Assembly (NCBI GenBank): GCA_032164295.1
Contig: JAJHTX010000007.1
Coordinates: 310,001 to 374,000 of the forward strand
Source: Inonotus obliquus
Lineage: Eukaryota; Basidiomycota; Agaricomycetes; Hymenochaetales; Hymenochaetaceae
Reading direction: 5' to 3'
Length of the DNA stretch: 64,000 bases
Shown: one piece after another, positions 37,561 through 50,165 of the stretch
How the letters are laid out: the number at the start of each line of letters is the position of its first letter
Position numbering within the stretch: position 1 is the first letter of the stretch
The notes under the pieces: model-generated
What the model was told of the DNA's origin: nothing
The model's database searches: none
Seen by the model: the letters and a program-made list of their open reading frames with translations, nothing else
Position numbers and translations under genes: made by a program

Positions 37561-38214
37561 AGTCACAATCAAATAATCAACGAGAGTGTGTCAAAGTGAG
37601 TGTACACGACGACCACAGGTCGAGTCAAAAGCGATCGAATTGAGAAATGAAGAAAGAAAGTAAGGGGGAGGCACCTTTGGGATAGGACTGTCCATCCCCT
37701 TGTGACGAAACGGTATTTATCTGCAGACCTAAGAACCTCGCAGCCAAGGCTTCCAAAAGCCTGACGACTGTAAATGAGAAGTTGATTTATGTTTTCTCCA
37801 AACGTAAGATTCCAAGGGTCGCCGAGCCAAAATCTTGCAGGATCGGAGGAGGCATATCATTAACGGGTGATCTTCGGGCGGCATTCCTCCAGTCGTTCGA
37901 GATGCCATGAAATGACGCGGCGGACACATCCGGATTTACGTTCTTTTAGTTGATGGAAATCGGAATGATTTCCCAGAAGAGCGAGGAACGCTGCTGAGCG
38001 ATCATACTCATATAGAAGTTCCATCAAGTGGTAACCAGGAACCCGAGATACTGATGTTGATCCCCATAATTATGTGCGTTTGAGTTATTTCGTTGTGATG
38101 TTCACCTGATAGTCTAATACAGTGTACTACGAATGATACAATGTAAGAAAGCACAACAGAAAGAGAAGGTCGAGAATATGAACTATTCCTCACAATAAAT
38201 CCAAGTGAAGAGCG
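37561..38214. other. Intergenic, no gene seen
   Basis: This is about 0.65 kb upstream of the CBM1 gene and downstream of KIN17. Only short motif-free frames are present. Confidence 0.5.
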
Positions 38215-39309
38215 TTAAACCGCTAGTCGATCCGAATCCCGCTCGCGCTCCATCTTCCGTCGTTTACGCTCCTGCTCTTCGAGAATAAGGCGCTCCGCAG
38301 CAGTCATCGGAGCCTCACGTTTCTTTCCGTTCGTTTTCGCTGGCTCTTTCGCCTGGCTGTCGGGTCGTTTGGACGCTAAGGCGTTCTTGAAGACATTCGG
38401 TCGTTTCAGGGGGTTGGACGTAGACGGTTTGAGTGGGTTGAGTTTGAGACCAGTGGAAGCGATAGGAGCAGGGGAAGGGGTAGAACCTTCGGGTGGTGAG
38501 TTCGATGAGGACGAAATATTGACAGTAGTAGGTGGTTTGAGACTAAGTGACAGAACAACTTTCTCGTTTTCGTCCTTCTTGAGTCCTTCTTCTACTTTGG
38601 GTTTCACCTCGCCACTTGAGCCCTCGGCCTCACTCGATCCTTCACGCCCTTTCTCCTTTCTCTCCCTCTCGGCCCTCTCAATCTGCTCCGCGATCAACAT
38701 CCGCTCGCGCTGTTCGTCGCTCATGGCGGCACGCTCTTTCTTCATGCTTGCCTCCTGTTTTGCCAGGGCGTTGGGTGAGCTATCGATCCATGCGATGAAC
38801 CATCCTTTCTCAGTCTCATCTACGCGGCAGATTCCAGATCGTCCGAGATGCTTGACGAATTCTGAGAGCGTTACCCATCGGGTGGCGTTCATGTGCGTGT
38901 GCTGCTTGTCCTGAATGAGCTCTTGATAAACGCGATTGGCATGCACACGCTTTGTGCCGAATCTAACCGGTCGATGAGCAATGAACGCAGCAAGCGAAGG
39001 GAAAGACTAACCGCCTGGACAGGAGCTGTATAAAGTCATGTTGGAACTCCATCGAATAGTTACTGATATGTGAACCAGCATTCTCGCCGATAGCAAGCAT
39101 CTGGCGCAGATGCGCCTCAGACTGTGAATGGCACTTGAATCCATTCTCGTCTCGACATTGCTTTTGGCAGACTTGGCAGTACCATCTCAGCCGTTGAAGT
39201 CCTTTCGACTTCATCTTGTTGGCGAGGTACTTCGGCGTTCCGACTGACGAGCATGTTAGCTGATGGCAGAGAGCCAAAGAGATGATAGCTTACCTTCTGC
39301 TCTCGGCAT
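38215..39309 (-). CDS. KIN17: KIN17-type DNA/RNA-binding zinc-finger protein
   Basis: This is a nuclear nucleic-acid-binding protein of the Kin17/Rts2 family, tied to replication, DNA repair and splicing. The short first exon MPRAE joins VGTPKYLANKMKSKGLQRL, the hallmark start. A C2H2 finger follows (WYCQVCQKQC...CHSQSEAH), then SMEFQHDFIQLLSRRFGTKRVHAN and the winged-helix core HMNATRWVTLSEFVKHLG, GICRVDETEKGWFIAWID. A long charged coil (RERMLIAEQIERAERERKEK) and a Lys-rich tail follow. The length is about 330 residues and there are three exons. No C-terminal KOW domain is seen, as in other shorter fungal members. Confidence 0.92.
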
Positions 39310-39634
39310 CTTGGAAGTATTCTATGTGGATGGTGAGGTAGGGTGTAATAGAGATGGCGCTCGACGAAGACGCACGAACTTGAAGGACATTGCATTGCAT
39401 AATTCATTGCTGATATAACTGCATCACGTGACTGATGTCACGTGCCGGAATACACGCCATTTCAGCGCGTAGTCCAAAACACTGATCTCACTGCCCTATT
39501 CCTCGCTTGACAACGGCGAAGGCGATAGAGACCATATCGACAACAGCCGCGGAAAGAAGATCAGACTACCTACCTCGTCGGGCTTTACAGTTGGAGCCTT
39601 TAAGCAAGCAGATACGCAGCTGAAATCGTGAACA
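39310..39634. promoter_or_regulatory. Divergent promoter with paired CACGTG sites
   Basis: This 325-bp region lies between KIN17 and the proline-rich gene. Two CACGTG palindromes (39425-39430 and 39439-39444) sit 14 bp apart, a spacing of just over one helical turn. CACGTG is the classic site of fungal bHLH regulators. Regulation of both genes from here is an inference. Confidence 0.5.
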
Positions 39635-41455
39635 ATGTCTGGAGACTCTCCACCGCCGAAACCCAAACCTGGATCGCTACGCGACCGCATTGCAGCCTTC
39701 GAGAAGAAGCCTGAACAGAATGCACCTCCTCATCCTGCACCGCGCCCAAAGCCTGGTCATGTACAGTGGAAACCTAGACCTGCATCGCCACCTTCTGCCC
39801 CTGTCAATGCTGCTGGAGAGGGCACCGAGGGTGCACATGCAGGAGATGCGAAGGAGAGCTTTGGGGTTGGTGGGATGAGTGTTAAGGAGCGCATGGCGGC
39901 ACTTCAAGGAAGGGGAGCGTTTGCCCCGCCTCCACCCGCCCCCGCGCCAAAACCAGCGAGTGAGAGGAAGTGGAAACCGCCTCCAGCACCCGTGCCAGTA
40001 GTACCTTCGGAGAGTGAAGGCGAGCTAGAGCATCATGATGACGCCTCCGGAGCCACCGAAGATCCTTCCGAAGTGATCAATGAAGAGAAGACTGAGCAAG
40101 AGCAGACGGAAGGCGAGAGCGCTGCGGAAGCTGCAGAAGACCCCGAGGAAGAGGAGAGGCAGCGGCGGGCTGCTATTGCTGCACGCTTGGCTCGTCTTGG
40201 TGGTGCTCGCATTGGTATGGGTCCGCCCGTATTTGCACCGAAGCCGCGTGCTCCGCCGCGTAAGCATACACCAGTCACCTGGTCATCGATTACGCTGATC
40301 CATATTCCATGTTTCACGAATAGCCAAAGAGTCGCCCCCTTCTGTCCCAGCGGAGAGTGCAGACGAAGCTGCCGCTTCTGCTTCGGATACTGCCGAAGTT
40401 GGTGGTACGTGCAGTTGACAAATTATATGCGCCAGACATCATTGCTGATCACATCCATGACCTAAATAGCGAATCCATCTGAATCGTCTCTCCTTTCCCC
40501 CGATTCTGCTTCCAGTTCTTCCGGGCGGAGCATGCCTATCCCATCCGGACCACGACGAGCAGCCCCACCGCGTCGTCGTCCTCCCAAGTCACCGGCCGCT
40601 GCTTCCGGCGAGCTCCCACCTTTGCCTTCTGAAGAAGAAGGTGGCGAGAAAAACAAGGAAACGGAAGAAAGCTCTGAAGAGATCGTCTCCCCTGCTAAGG
40701 ATGAGGAGCTTCGAGAGGAGTCACCGGAAGAACCGGAAGAAGAGACGGAGGAAGAAGCCGCAGCTCGCAGGAAGCGAATTGCAGACCGCATTGCCAAATC
40801 AGGAGGGGTCAATCCGTTTGCTGGTCCTAGGTCTGCTCAGGCTGATGAAGAAGAACACGAGCAAGAGGAGAAGGCTGATACCTCCGTGGAAGCTGGAGTT
40901 GATACTGAGGCTGAAGCGGCGGAGTTACAGGATAAAGCGACCTTGGTGGCTCACAAGATCGAAGAAGCGGAGGAGGAAGCGGAGGCGGAAGCAGAAGCTC
41001 CACCACGAAGCCCATCCATATCAGACGAACCATCGTCCCAGACAGTTACGGAGTCAGCAGAGTTGGAGGAGGCACCACCGCCTCTTCCTCCCAAGCTCAC
41101 GGCAGCTCACGCCGAAGAAGTAAACGCCAGCACGGCAGAGAAGAGTCCTCCTGCCGAACTTCCTACCAAGGACGAAGAACCCTCCGTCCCCGTTGTAGAT
41201 CTCTCGAAACCTGCCCAAGTGTCTGACACTTTGGGAGATACTGGTAAGGATACCAGAAAGTCAGAGGAAGTGGACAAGCATAGCGTGGATATTACTGAAG
41301 CTGCTGGAGAGTATCGAGATATCCGTTCTGTTGAGGATCGTCATGATGATGGGGATGGAGATGGAGATGAGGATGTTAAACCGAAAACTAGGAAGGGCAC
41401 CGGGAAGGATAAACATACAAGGAAGGATAGTCAAGTCTTGCCCGCGGACAAGTAG
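39635..41455 (+). CDS. Proline-rich protein resembling the N-terminal/middle part of Bbc1/Mti1 actin-patch proteins
   Basis: The start is the ATG of MSGDSPPPKPKPGSL. Three exons join cleanly: the first ends at PRAPP (donor GTAAGC near 40262), the second codes KESPPSVPAESADEAA, and the third starts NPSESSLLSPDS. Visible motifs are SLRDRIAAFEKKP, SVKERMAALQGRGAF, RRAAIAARLARLGG and RRKRIADRIAKSGGVNPF, set in Pro/Glu-rich disorder. These short helical motifs are typical of fungal Bbc1/Mti1 homologues, which bind type I myosins and tune Arp2/3 at endocytic patches. No SH3 domain is seen. It ends QVLPADK then TAG. The expected C-terminal domain is found in the gene at 44.9-49.8 kb, beyond an inverted DUF6533 gene. 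Confidence 0.7.
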
Positions 41456-41749
41456 AGGAACCCAGACCAAACGAAAAGGAACATACGTTTTTCTTGAGCA
41501 ACGAAAGGGATAGGTACTTGTACTAGTATTTTATGCTGGTGTGACATAGATGACGCTGTATTCGTGTCTTGGTTTCTTTTTTTCGGACCTAACAATAACG
41601 TTTTTTATGTATATTAATAACCTTGCCAGCCGTTGTGATCTCAGGGCTCCGGGCAAGCAAAGAACTGGAAGCATAGATAAGATTGAAGAACGGGACTATC
41701 GACACAAATACATAGGATACTTATTCCTGATTAAGATCACTGCATAGAC

Positions 41750-43516
41750 TCACAACCTCTCCTCATCATGATCCTTTGCTTCGCATTCGCATCCTCTACA
41801 CGTCGGAGAATTCACAGGCTCAGTAAAGTCCATCTCAGACACCGTTGCCAAGAAAGATATTCCATACGTCCGAGTGGTTCCACCGCCATTTGCACCTCTC
41901 TCCCCAACCTCCTTCATATTAATCAACATTCTACTGCCGAGAAGGCTGAGGAAAGACGAATTCCCGAGGAGACCTAGGAGGTTTGCTATGAAGAGGTTTG
42001 AAGGTCGGACTTTATACGTGAGGATGTTGAATATCGCCGAGCTAATTACGCTGTTCGGCAGGGGAGGCATTGTTCATTTGGTTTGGGTTATCAATTCGAC
42101 AATGTCATCGTGAGAAATCGGTTAGAACTAGCTAGAGAGAGGACTTATACATACAGGAGGAAATATATAGCTTGATCCTTTACGAGAACCTTGACGAGTT
42201 TGTATCCCTTGAAACCAGCAGATAGGCTCCAATACTCAGCGGACTTGCGAACTGCGAGAATCATGAGGAATGTCCCATATGTTGCTGGAATCAACCTGAA
42301 TCGAAATTTGAATCCATTCTGACGCCTTAGCGAGCTTTTATATTATAGAGCTTACCAAGGAATCATAGCTAATTGCCATGGCACAAGATTATTTGCCCCG
42401 CAGACCCTCATGTGGTTAGGAAACTCGCCGACTGCGACTAAACGTTTCGGAGTAGTAGTTCCCTTTAGCACTTTGCAAGATTGAGAAGGTTAGAAGTCAG
42501 GAACTTACTTTGATCCTTTAGACTGACGAAGGTAGCAAACGCGAACGTAGAAAGTGCTTCCACTGCGAGTAATAACTTCAGGCAGATGGATAGTCTTGCA
42601 TCTGAGTAGAAATTAATTCGGTTAACATTCTAGCCTTCTAGAGGTATTGATCACCTTGCGAGTAGAGAGCAAGAACACGCAGCATCAGGACATCTGTGAG
42701 GCATAGTTGATGAAAATTAATGGCAGCAGTGCCAAATGGTAGCTTACAATCAATTGAGACAGTGACTATAAGATCTGTCGACTATGAGTAACATTTGAGA
42801 GAAGTGCAGTGATATTACTCACTAGCCAAGTCCCTCGTCCAATGGGAGAAATTGCCTGGGATGAGTGAACTTCCCTGGTTACTATGTCCAATGTGTCCAG
42901 ACAGTAAGTTACCCACATCTACACGTAATCAGCGTCTAGATTGCTGATATTTCTATGCGAATGACTTACAATAGGAGAGTTGTACTGTATGAGTTCGCTT
43001 GGAAATTATGACAAGAAAATATGTATCAGAAATGCCATCATCTAGTGTGAACAATCCAACTTACGAGGTAGAATGATAATTGCGCCATAGATACCAGTGT
43101 ACCGGTTCTACGAGACGCGTCATTACACACATATCTTTGGGGATTATCCAACTTACTAAAAAATAAATGAAATCCACCGCTGCACGGGGAATTTTCTGCA
43201 ACACGTTACTCAGACGGAAGAGTCTCAAAGGGCGTCACGTCTTAACGTACCCAGAAGTATTTTACCTAGAGGATTGAAACAATCAGACTTTACAGAACAA
43301 CAGGGAGGGAAGAACCCATACTTCTTTGTCAAATGTGATTACTATCCAGGTGTCAGTGTCTGGTGGTTGGCTAGCAGGGTAATACTTACTGGCATCGTAA
43401 ACGAGAATGGTGAGGACCGCCAACAGGAAGGGCTGGGCAACGGCTAATTGTTCAGCATAACCCGGGAGGATACTGAAATCAATAGGAACAGCATCAGAGC
43501 GAGTAGATAGATGCAT
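41750..43516 (-). CDS. DUF6533-domain multi-pass membrane protein, copy 7, inverted
   Basis: The start is the ATG of MHLSTRSDAVPIDFS. Exons give PFLLAVLTILVYD, VITFDKEV, KIPRAAVDFIYFL, NRYTGIYGAIIIL, NFSHWTRDLA, VLMLRVLALYSQ, LIPATYGTFLMILAV, SAEYWSLSAGFKGYKLVKVL, SVISSAIFNILTYKVRPSN, LLGSRMLINMKEVGERG, and end in CECEAKDHDEERL. It is a distant paralogue of the array genes on the opposite strand. The exons I followed are in frame. Exon NFSHWT starts at the same place as NFAEWT in the array copies, which supports the shared intron plan. Confidence 0.7.
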
Positions 43517-44916
43517 GAGCAGCTGGAGACTGGTTGACGTTGACGTGAAAGAGACCAGGAAGTTGGAAAGTTAGCTTTCCTGATTGAGGTATTTATATGC
43601 GCCCTGGTGCATGTCATATCACAGAACATGGCGCGAGCGCCGTGCAACGAAGCAACGCAAAGGATGGTATCCATGACCCACGCATTTCCTGCAATTTCCG
43701 TCACGGATGGTCGACGCATAGTGGTTGTCCATTACAGCCTGATATCGAGGCCACACCGCAGAAGGGCAGTATACCGGAGAAATCAAGTAACGTGTGTTAC
43801 GGAGGCACCCCCAGTGCCCAGGAATACGCCTTGTATCCAGGACCGTGGTGTTCCAATGTTAAGGACAACCGTCCGAGAAACAATCAAGACGCCGTTACAT
43901 ACATCGTCATATGGATGGACAGATGTCAAAGCAGGACGATAACAAGCTCGTTGTATCCGTTAGTCGATCAGTAAGGACTGATTGCGCGTTGTTGTTGTCC
44001 AGACTCGTGTGTAAGGATAGACCTTGGTGAACGGTCCAATCATCCGGCCGCTGATTTCGATAGTCGATACTCACAAGCAATTGCACGATTCAGATCGGTA
44101 GAGAACAATTGATCAGACGTGTTCGAGCCAGAAATAATCTACAGGTATACGATCATAATGAAGCGCGCTGCACTGGTGAGGTTAGTCCGAGGAACTGGTT
44201 GTTAGGCGCGTATTTTTGGCTGTGGTCGTAATAGTTCAAGGCAAGGTGGGAGTGTCGCCGATCATTTACCAAACCTGGTGATCGGATGTTTAAGTACATT
44301 ATGTAAAGATTACATAAGGTCTCAGTAGTTGTTCAACTCAAGAAGCAACCCAGTATGAGCAGAGAATAGCGAGATATAGTATGCGTGATTGTACTTGCAC
44401 TATACTGTAGCCCCTTTTACAAGGACCTGTTTATTTACGTAATACTGCTTTTCCGAAATGAGATCCTGACCCGACAACATTGCGGCGGATGCAAATCAGA
44501 CTCAGGGTATGCATGCATGCAAGAGAAGAGAAATACAGTTATTGGTTATTGTAATTCCTCGAAGATTAAGCAGAAGTACCAAGAGCATTGAAGGATGTGC
44601 TTGTACGGATGAGGTAGGCGAACGCCATGAGGCAGACCTGGTTTCCCATATGCATGCGACCAGCGGGCACGCTTGCCCAGCACTAATCTGCCTCCATGCC
44701 TTTCTCACTCATAGCATCTACTCACAACTAATCCATCGTCTGCGACGTGGCATAACACGCGTCCTGAGCTGGCTGGCTGAACCTTGCATAACGGGGACTG
44801 TGAGCTCTTCATCGGGGATTTACAACTTTTAAAAAACGTGGTCCATACGACGTTGAGCGTATAACGGACACTAGCGAGGACGGAACAATAGGAATTCTAC
44901 CTGGTCTGGGATAATA
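43517..44916. other. Long intergenic stretch, no gene seen
   Basis: This 1.4-kb stretch lies between the divergent DUF6533 copy 7 and the proline-rich C-terminal gene. Frames at 43597-43974 and 44509-44832 have no motif and overlap in different phases, so they look like chance. No repeat or RNA gene was recognised. Confidence 0.5.
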
Positions 44917-47900
44917 ATGGCTAAGGGGAAGAAAAGGACTAACAAGGGTGGCAAGAACGACAAGAATGGCGCGAAGGGCGAAAATCGCGACGATGGTCCA
45001 AAGGACTCGACCTCGGCACCGACCTCACCAACAGCCGACCCTGCCGACAATACTCAGCCCGCACTTTCGCCAACCACAGAAACTGCTGCTGAATCTCCAA
45101 TAGCAGCAGACCCGCCGCCGCCGCCTCCACCTCCACCTCCGCCTCCACCTCCATCTGCACCGTCACCAACAACACCAACGTTCCAGGGTGGACCCCGTGT
45201 CGTACGTCGGCAATCCACATCTGGTACGCCTACTCGTGCCAATGCAAGCGCTCACGGAAGGAGTGCTACGGATCCATCAGCTTCGACTCCTAACCTCCCT
45301 TCCACAAAAGTTTCCGCAAAAGATGCACCATCCACTCCGCCGCCTATTCCTAGTATTTCTCAAATTGCCCAAGCTGCGGCAAAGAGGAGGAATACACTCA
45401 ATTCACTTGACTGGTTGGAGAAATTTGAGAATCGTGGTGCTAACGCTAAAGGCGATACGACTCAGGCTGTTGTGGACGAGAAGGACAAGGAGAATACGAA
45501 TGGTCGACCTGCGACGCCTACGACTCCAGGCAGACGGACGACTTCCCCGCCTCCGCCTATCAAACCCAAACCCAGCTCACTTCAGGGGCAGAAGAAAATC
45601 TCACACGAGCGCTCCTCCAGCGCTTTGCTCAGGACCGCTGTCGTTCAGAACGCCGCTGCTGCTGCCAATGCAAGCAGCCCGAATGGCGAACCAGGCACGA
45701 CAACAGCAGGAACCGCGTTGCCTGCTTCATCAGGACGGAAAGCCCGAACGCATGTTCCGGAGGCGCCAGAACGTCGTAATTCTGTCCAGAAACTTGCGCG
45801 TTCGTTAGAATCGACTTTACAGTTCTCTGCTCCGCCCTCGCCCGGTTCACCTCCGACGCTGTATAAGAGGAGCTCGGTTGCTTCAAACAGGTCCATACGT
45901 TCTGTTCGGACCATAGAGGCAACTTCTCAGCAAAGAGATAATGGAGTTGAAGAAGAGGGAGACGAGAAAGCCAAAAGGAGAGACGGAAAAGAAGAAGAAG
46001 AGGGAGAAAGATTGTCTATACCTCCTCCTGACAACTTCAAAGCAGTGATAGCAGCCCTAGAAGAAAAGGGTATCAAGACAAATACTTCCAGGTCCACGTC
46101 ACCAAAAAAACCTACAGCTACAAAGACACCTCCACCCGCGCCTGTCTCCACGTCAGCACCTCTACCGCCTACCCCACCTTTGAGTCCACCGACATCTGGT
46201 ACGTTAGAGACGTTTACTGCGCCGACGTCGCCAGCTTTGACTCCTCTGGCCCCTGCTTCTTCGCCTTCCCCTCCACCGCCACCTTCGCAAGCCACTAAGC
46301 CAAAATTTAAAGGGAGAGAAGAGAAGGACGAGGGCGAGACGGTTTCTCAGAGTGCTGTTGTCACTACTTCGGAAGAAGAACCTTCGAAAGAATCTTCGAA
46401 GGATACGGTGGACGTTTCGGCTGAAAATTCTGTGCCTCCTGATTCTGCTCCTGCCCCTGACTCTTCACCGGCGCCTGAACCTGTATCAAAGTCTGCTACG
46501 ACTTCGAAGAGGGCCACCATGCCGCCTCCGCCCCGGCCACCTCCGCCCCCGCCCGATGAGAATGAAACCGAAGAAGTGACAGATGGCGAAAAGGCAGCGG
46601 TCAAGCCTGACAAGGATGACTCGTCCCCGGGGACAACTCCGAAAGACACAACCCCACTTGAGAAATCTGCCTCTCCCACTTCCGATCTTACATCTGTTCC
46701 TATTCCAGTACCTCCACCTCCAACACCACCGGCGAAATCAAGCAAAAGATACTCCGTCCCGCCTCCAGCTCGTCCACCTCCCCTTCCGCCTGTAGAAGCG
46801 AACAAAGGCATCAAAGAAGAAGACGAGGAAGAAGACGGAGATGTCACCAAGGTGGAACAAGTACCACAAGATGCGTCGGCGAAGCCTTCGAAACCTCACC
46901 GTCCTGTTCCTGATCTCCCACCTCCAACGCCTGTGGACCGACCAGGAGGGGACGAAAAGGCTACGGACGCTGATGAAAACAATTCAGGTGGTATCCTTGG
47001 AGACGGTATTGTACAGGACCCAGAAGAGGTCGATGAACTTGACAAGATTGCTGATGATCAGGGTCAAGTGCAGTTAAGGCTTGATGCAGAGGAGTACGAT
47101 TCTGCCAATGACTCGTCCGACGGTGAGACGTTGGATAGGTATAGGACTGCGCTTTCAAGGAATGGATGTAAGTCCTTCTCTCTGCTCTCCTCGCTCTTTT
47201 CTGGTGCGTTTCTAACAAACTACATTAGCTGGCTCATTACCGCCGACTCCGCCGACGAAGCACGGTTCCGCTTTCCCAGTCAATCTTACATCGAAATGGT
47301 CACGCAATACCTCCGCAGTGCAAAGCATAATGCACAGCGCGAATGCTTCTGCCAGTACGCTCGCTTTAGAGGACCGAACTCAAGTAAATACACAAGAAAA
47401 CGCAGAAGTATATTCCGATGCGGAGGATGGCAGTCTGGAAGATACAACTCTTGCACACGCTAACGTACACGATATCGATCACGATAATGACGACGGCATC
47501 AATGATAAGGACGTGAAACAAGATGGAGTGGAAGATCCTATGGACAGTCGGTTCAAGTTCCCGCCTGCAGAACTTTTCCCACCTCCACCTCCCTTACCAC
47601 AAAAGAGGCCTACGAACACTATCAATGCAAACAGAAAGGCGATGGCGTTTGCAAATGAGAGTGAGACAAGTCTGGCGAGTGCGGCCGGTGCAAGAGAAGA
47701 CGAGAGCGCTAATGACGCTGATAGAGGTATCTACTATCTCTTTTTGCATCTGAAAGAAGGAAACGTTATCTGAGTTATATATTCTTCAGAATCCACTGCG
47801 CCGCGCAATAGAGCGAAGTCAACGAAGACGAAGACCGCTCTGAGAAATGCCGTCTTAGCTGCTTTGACCAAGAGCGCTCATTCGCCGCCCGCAGGTCCCG

Positions 47901-49758
47901 CAGCAGGGATGGCTCCCGGAGCGGAACGACGGGACTCAAGCCCTACTATCTCTCAGGACGACATGGAAACGGAATTAACGGGCACGCATTCCTCAGACGA
48001 CGGCGACGGCGACGACGAGAGCAATCCTATTGAGCGGCAAATGAGAGCACGGCTTGCGAAATTGGACGGGATTGACCCACTTATGAGACCAACACCATTC
48101 CCTACGGGTGGAGATGGGAATCATGGACAGAGTCAATCCACTCCTGAAGTTCCGACTGCTCGTCGACCTGGTATGCCTGAGGATGAACTGAGAAAGCGTC
48201 AAGTCCGGTTGAGCTCGAAGCTTCTGCCGATAACAGGCCCAATGCGAATGAACACTTCACCTTCCACTATAAGCGCTTGGGGAAAGAATAAGATGGTCAT
48301 GTCGAGTGAGACGGTGGGATCGATCGGAACTATCGCTACCGAGCCGGGTGATTTAGAACAATCTCAATTTGGGTTTGTTGGAGCGCAACCTCTGCCACCT
48401 CCGTCGAGTTTCATTACTCGAATGAAGAGTGACGTGAGTAGGAGGCCACCTTTACGGAGGCAGACAACGTCGACTTCACATGCTTCGAGGTTCGTTGAGG
48501 ACTTACCGTTCTTCAAGCGGTCTACATCACCTACCTCAATATCACAATCCCCTCCTCAACTCCAATCACCGCATGAACGCGCTGCGACAGTGTCTTTCTC
48601 AAGTCGCGTACGGACGGGTAGTATGGGAACCATCACAGGTCCTCCTACACGGAAGAATTCACTGGTGCCTGAACTAAGGGCAGCGACGATCGAGGCGGCT
48701 GAGAGACCTATGAGTGCCGTGAGTGGAGACTTTGTGCTCGTGGAGGAACCGGAGGAGTTTGATATACCACGAGCGGAGTGGGACTTGCCTAGGATACCCA
48801 GTGGTTCGTTGAGGTTACCGAGCTCGATGGACTTGAGAGCGAAGATGATGCAACATGCACGAGCATCACGTCTAAATCTGGATCAAAGTGCGAATGGAGA
48901 GTTGAATGGAGGTGATGGGAGAGAGAAAGGTGGACCGTCTAGCGCCCCTGCGACGACTTCTCCGTTGAGTGTATCAATGACGGGCGCACCGATGATGCAA
49001 CATAGTCGGTCAGCTACGACAGGTACTTCAGGAACATCTGGGACATCCAATTCAGCAAAGACGTATGCTTCTGCGCCCGCAGCGACTAGTCACGTTGGAG
49101 CTAACCCGATTTCGTTCCAAGTATCATCAGGGAGCGATGGTGCTGGTATCAGTCCGGGTGGAGCAACAACATCAAACGGTAGTCGACCCTCTCCGGATGC
49201 TCTACTCGACTTATGGGGTCGCGTAGGCGTGTATATGTCCGATGCTGCTGCCCTCCTACACGACAAATCCCGTCGAGTCCTCGTCGGAGACGGTACCTAC
49301 CCAGGCTTCGTCCTCGCCGTCTCCCGTCAAGTCCCCACATCCGTCATACCGTCCAAAACCGCCCGTTACGCCTTCGGCCATCTAATCTACTTCCAAACCT
49401 CTCAAACCGTTCATAAACGTATAGCCGAAGTCCTCCCCGGCGACATCATAGTTCTTCAGAACGCGCTTTTTAAAGGTGTTAAAGGGAAATTGGGGTTAGG
49501 TGCGAAGAGTTATTTGGAAGAAGTGGGTACGAAGGGTGATCCCGTTGTTGGTGTTATTGGAGAGTTTGAGTCGAGGAAGTGTAAGGTTAGAGTTTATCAG
49601 GCGAATCAACATGTTGGTGTACAGACGGTGGAGTATGTGAGTTATAAGTTTGAGGATTTGAAGAGTGGGACTATCAAAGTGAGTTGTTCAGCTTGCGATG
49701 TTATCAGTTACTTATGATTCCATCCTTCGTACAGATTTTCAGGGTAGCAGACTCATGA
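44917..49758 (+). CDS. BBC1: Large proline-rich protein with C-terminal AIM3/BBC1-type domain
   Basis: The start is the ATG of MAKGKKRTNKGGKND. A very long disordered region has a run of about 14 prolines near 45.12 kb, several ATMPPPPRPPPPPP / RYSVPPPARPPP modules (SH3-ligand type), and one helical motif ERQMRARLAKLDGIDPL. Introns lie near 47.17-47.23, 47.73-47.79 and 49.68-49.73 kb. The C-terminus is a folded domain: LLDLWGRVGVYMSDAAALLH, LVGDGTYPGFVLAVS, ARYAFGHLIYFQ, VLPGDIIVLQNALFKG, RVYQANQHVGVQTVEYVSY, FEDLKSGTIKIFRVADS. This matches the cysteine-proteinase-fold domain of fungal AIM3/BBC1 proteins at cortical actin patches. It seems to be the missing C-terminal half of the gene at 39.6-41.5 kb. 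Confidence 0.72.
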
Positions 49759-50165
49759 TGGGGTTTTGCGCTGTTTCTGTTTTCTGTTGTTGTTTTATTC
49801 AATTGTCTATAATGTGCATTTACTTACACGAACACTGATGCTGGCCATTGACGAGCCATTCTGACGACCTTTATTGTTACCTGCCATGATACGATGTTTT
49901 TCGCCATAGACACTCTGTAGACTGTTTTGGGACGGTGTACTTAGCTGATACGATTTAAAATTGAAACGCAACTTTAGGCAAACTTTAATGACTTGTAAAT
50001 TGCAAATTGCAAAACTTATAACTTAGTTCGAACCGAACGAAAGCATCAAGCTCGTATGTTACATGCACGTCACTGGCTAGCAAAAAGGCAAAGCGAAGTC
50101 ATTGAGTGAGGCGTTGGCACCCTTCGTCTTCTGAAGAGCGTTTGATTACAAGATATGGGCAAGAA
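49759..50165. other. Intergenic between convergent genes, no gene seen
   Basis: This holds 3' flanks only. Nothing was recognised. Confidence 0.5.

Noticed and set aside
43597..43974. Plus-strand frames of 111-125 codons upstream of DUF6533 copy 7
   Set aside because: Two phases are open over the same bases, with no motif, splice pattern or similarity within the window.
45054..46850. Gly/Ser-rich minus-strand frames opposite the proline-rich gene
   Set aside because: These are complements of CCN/proline codons, the usual antisense shadow.
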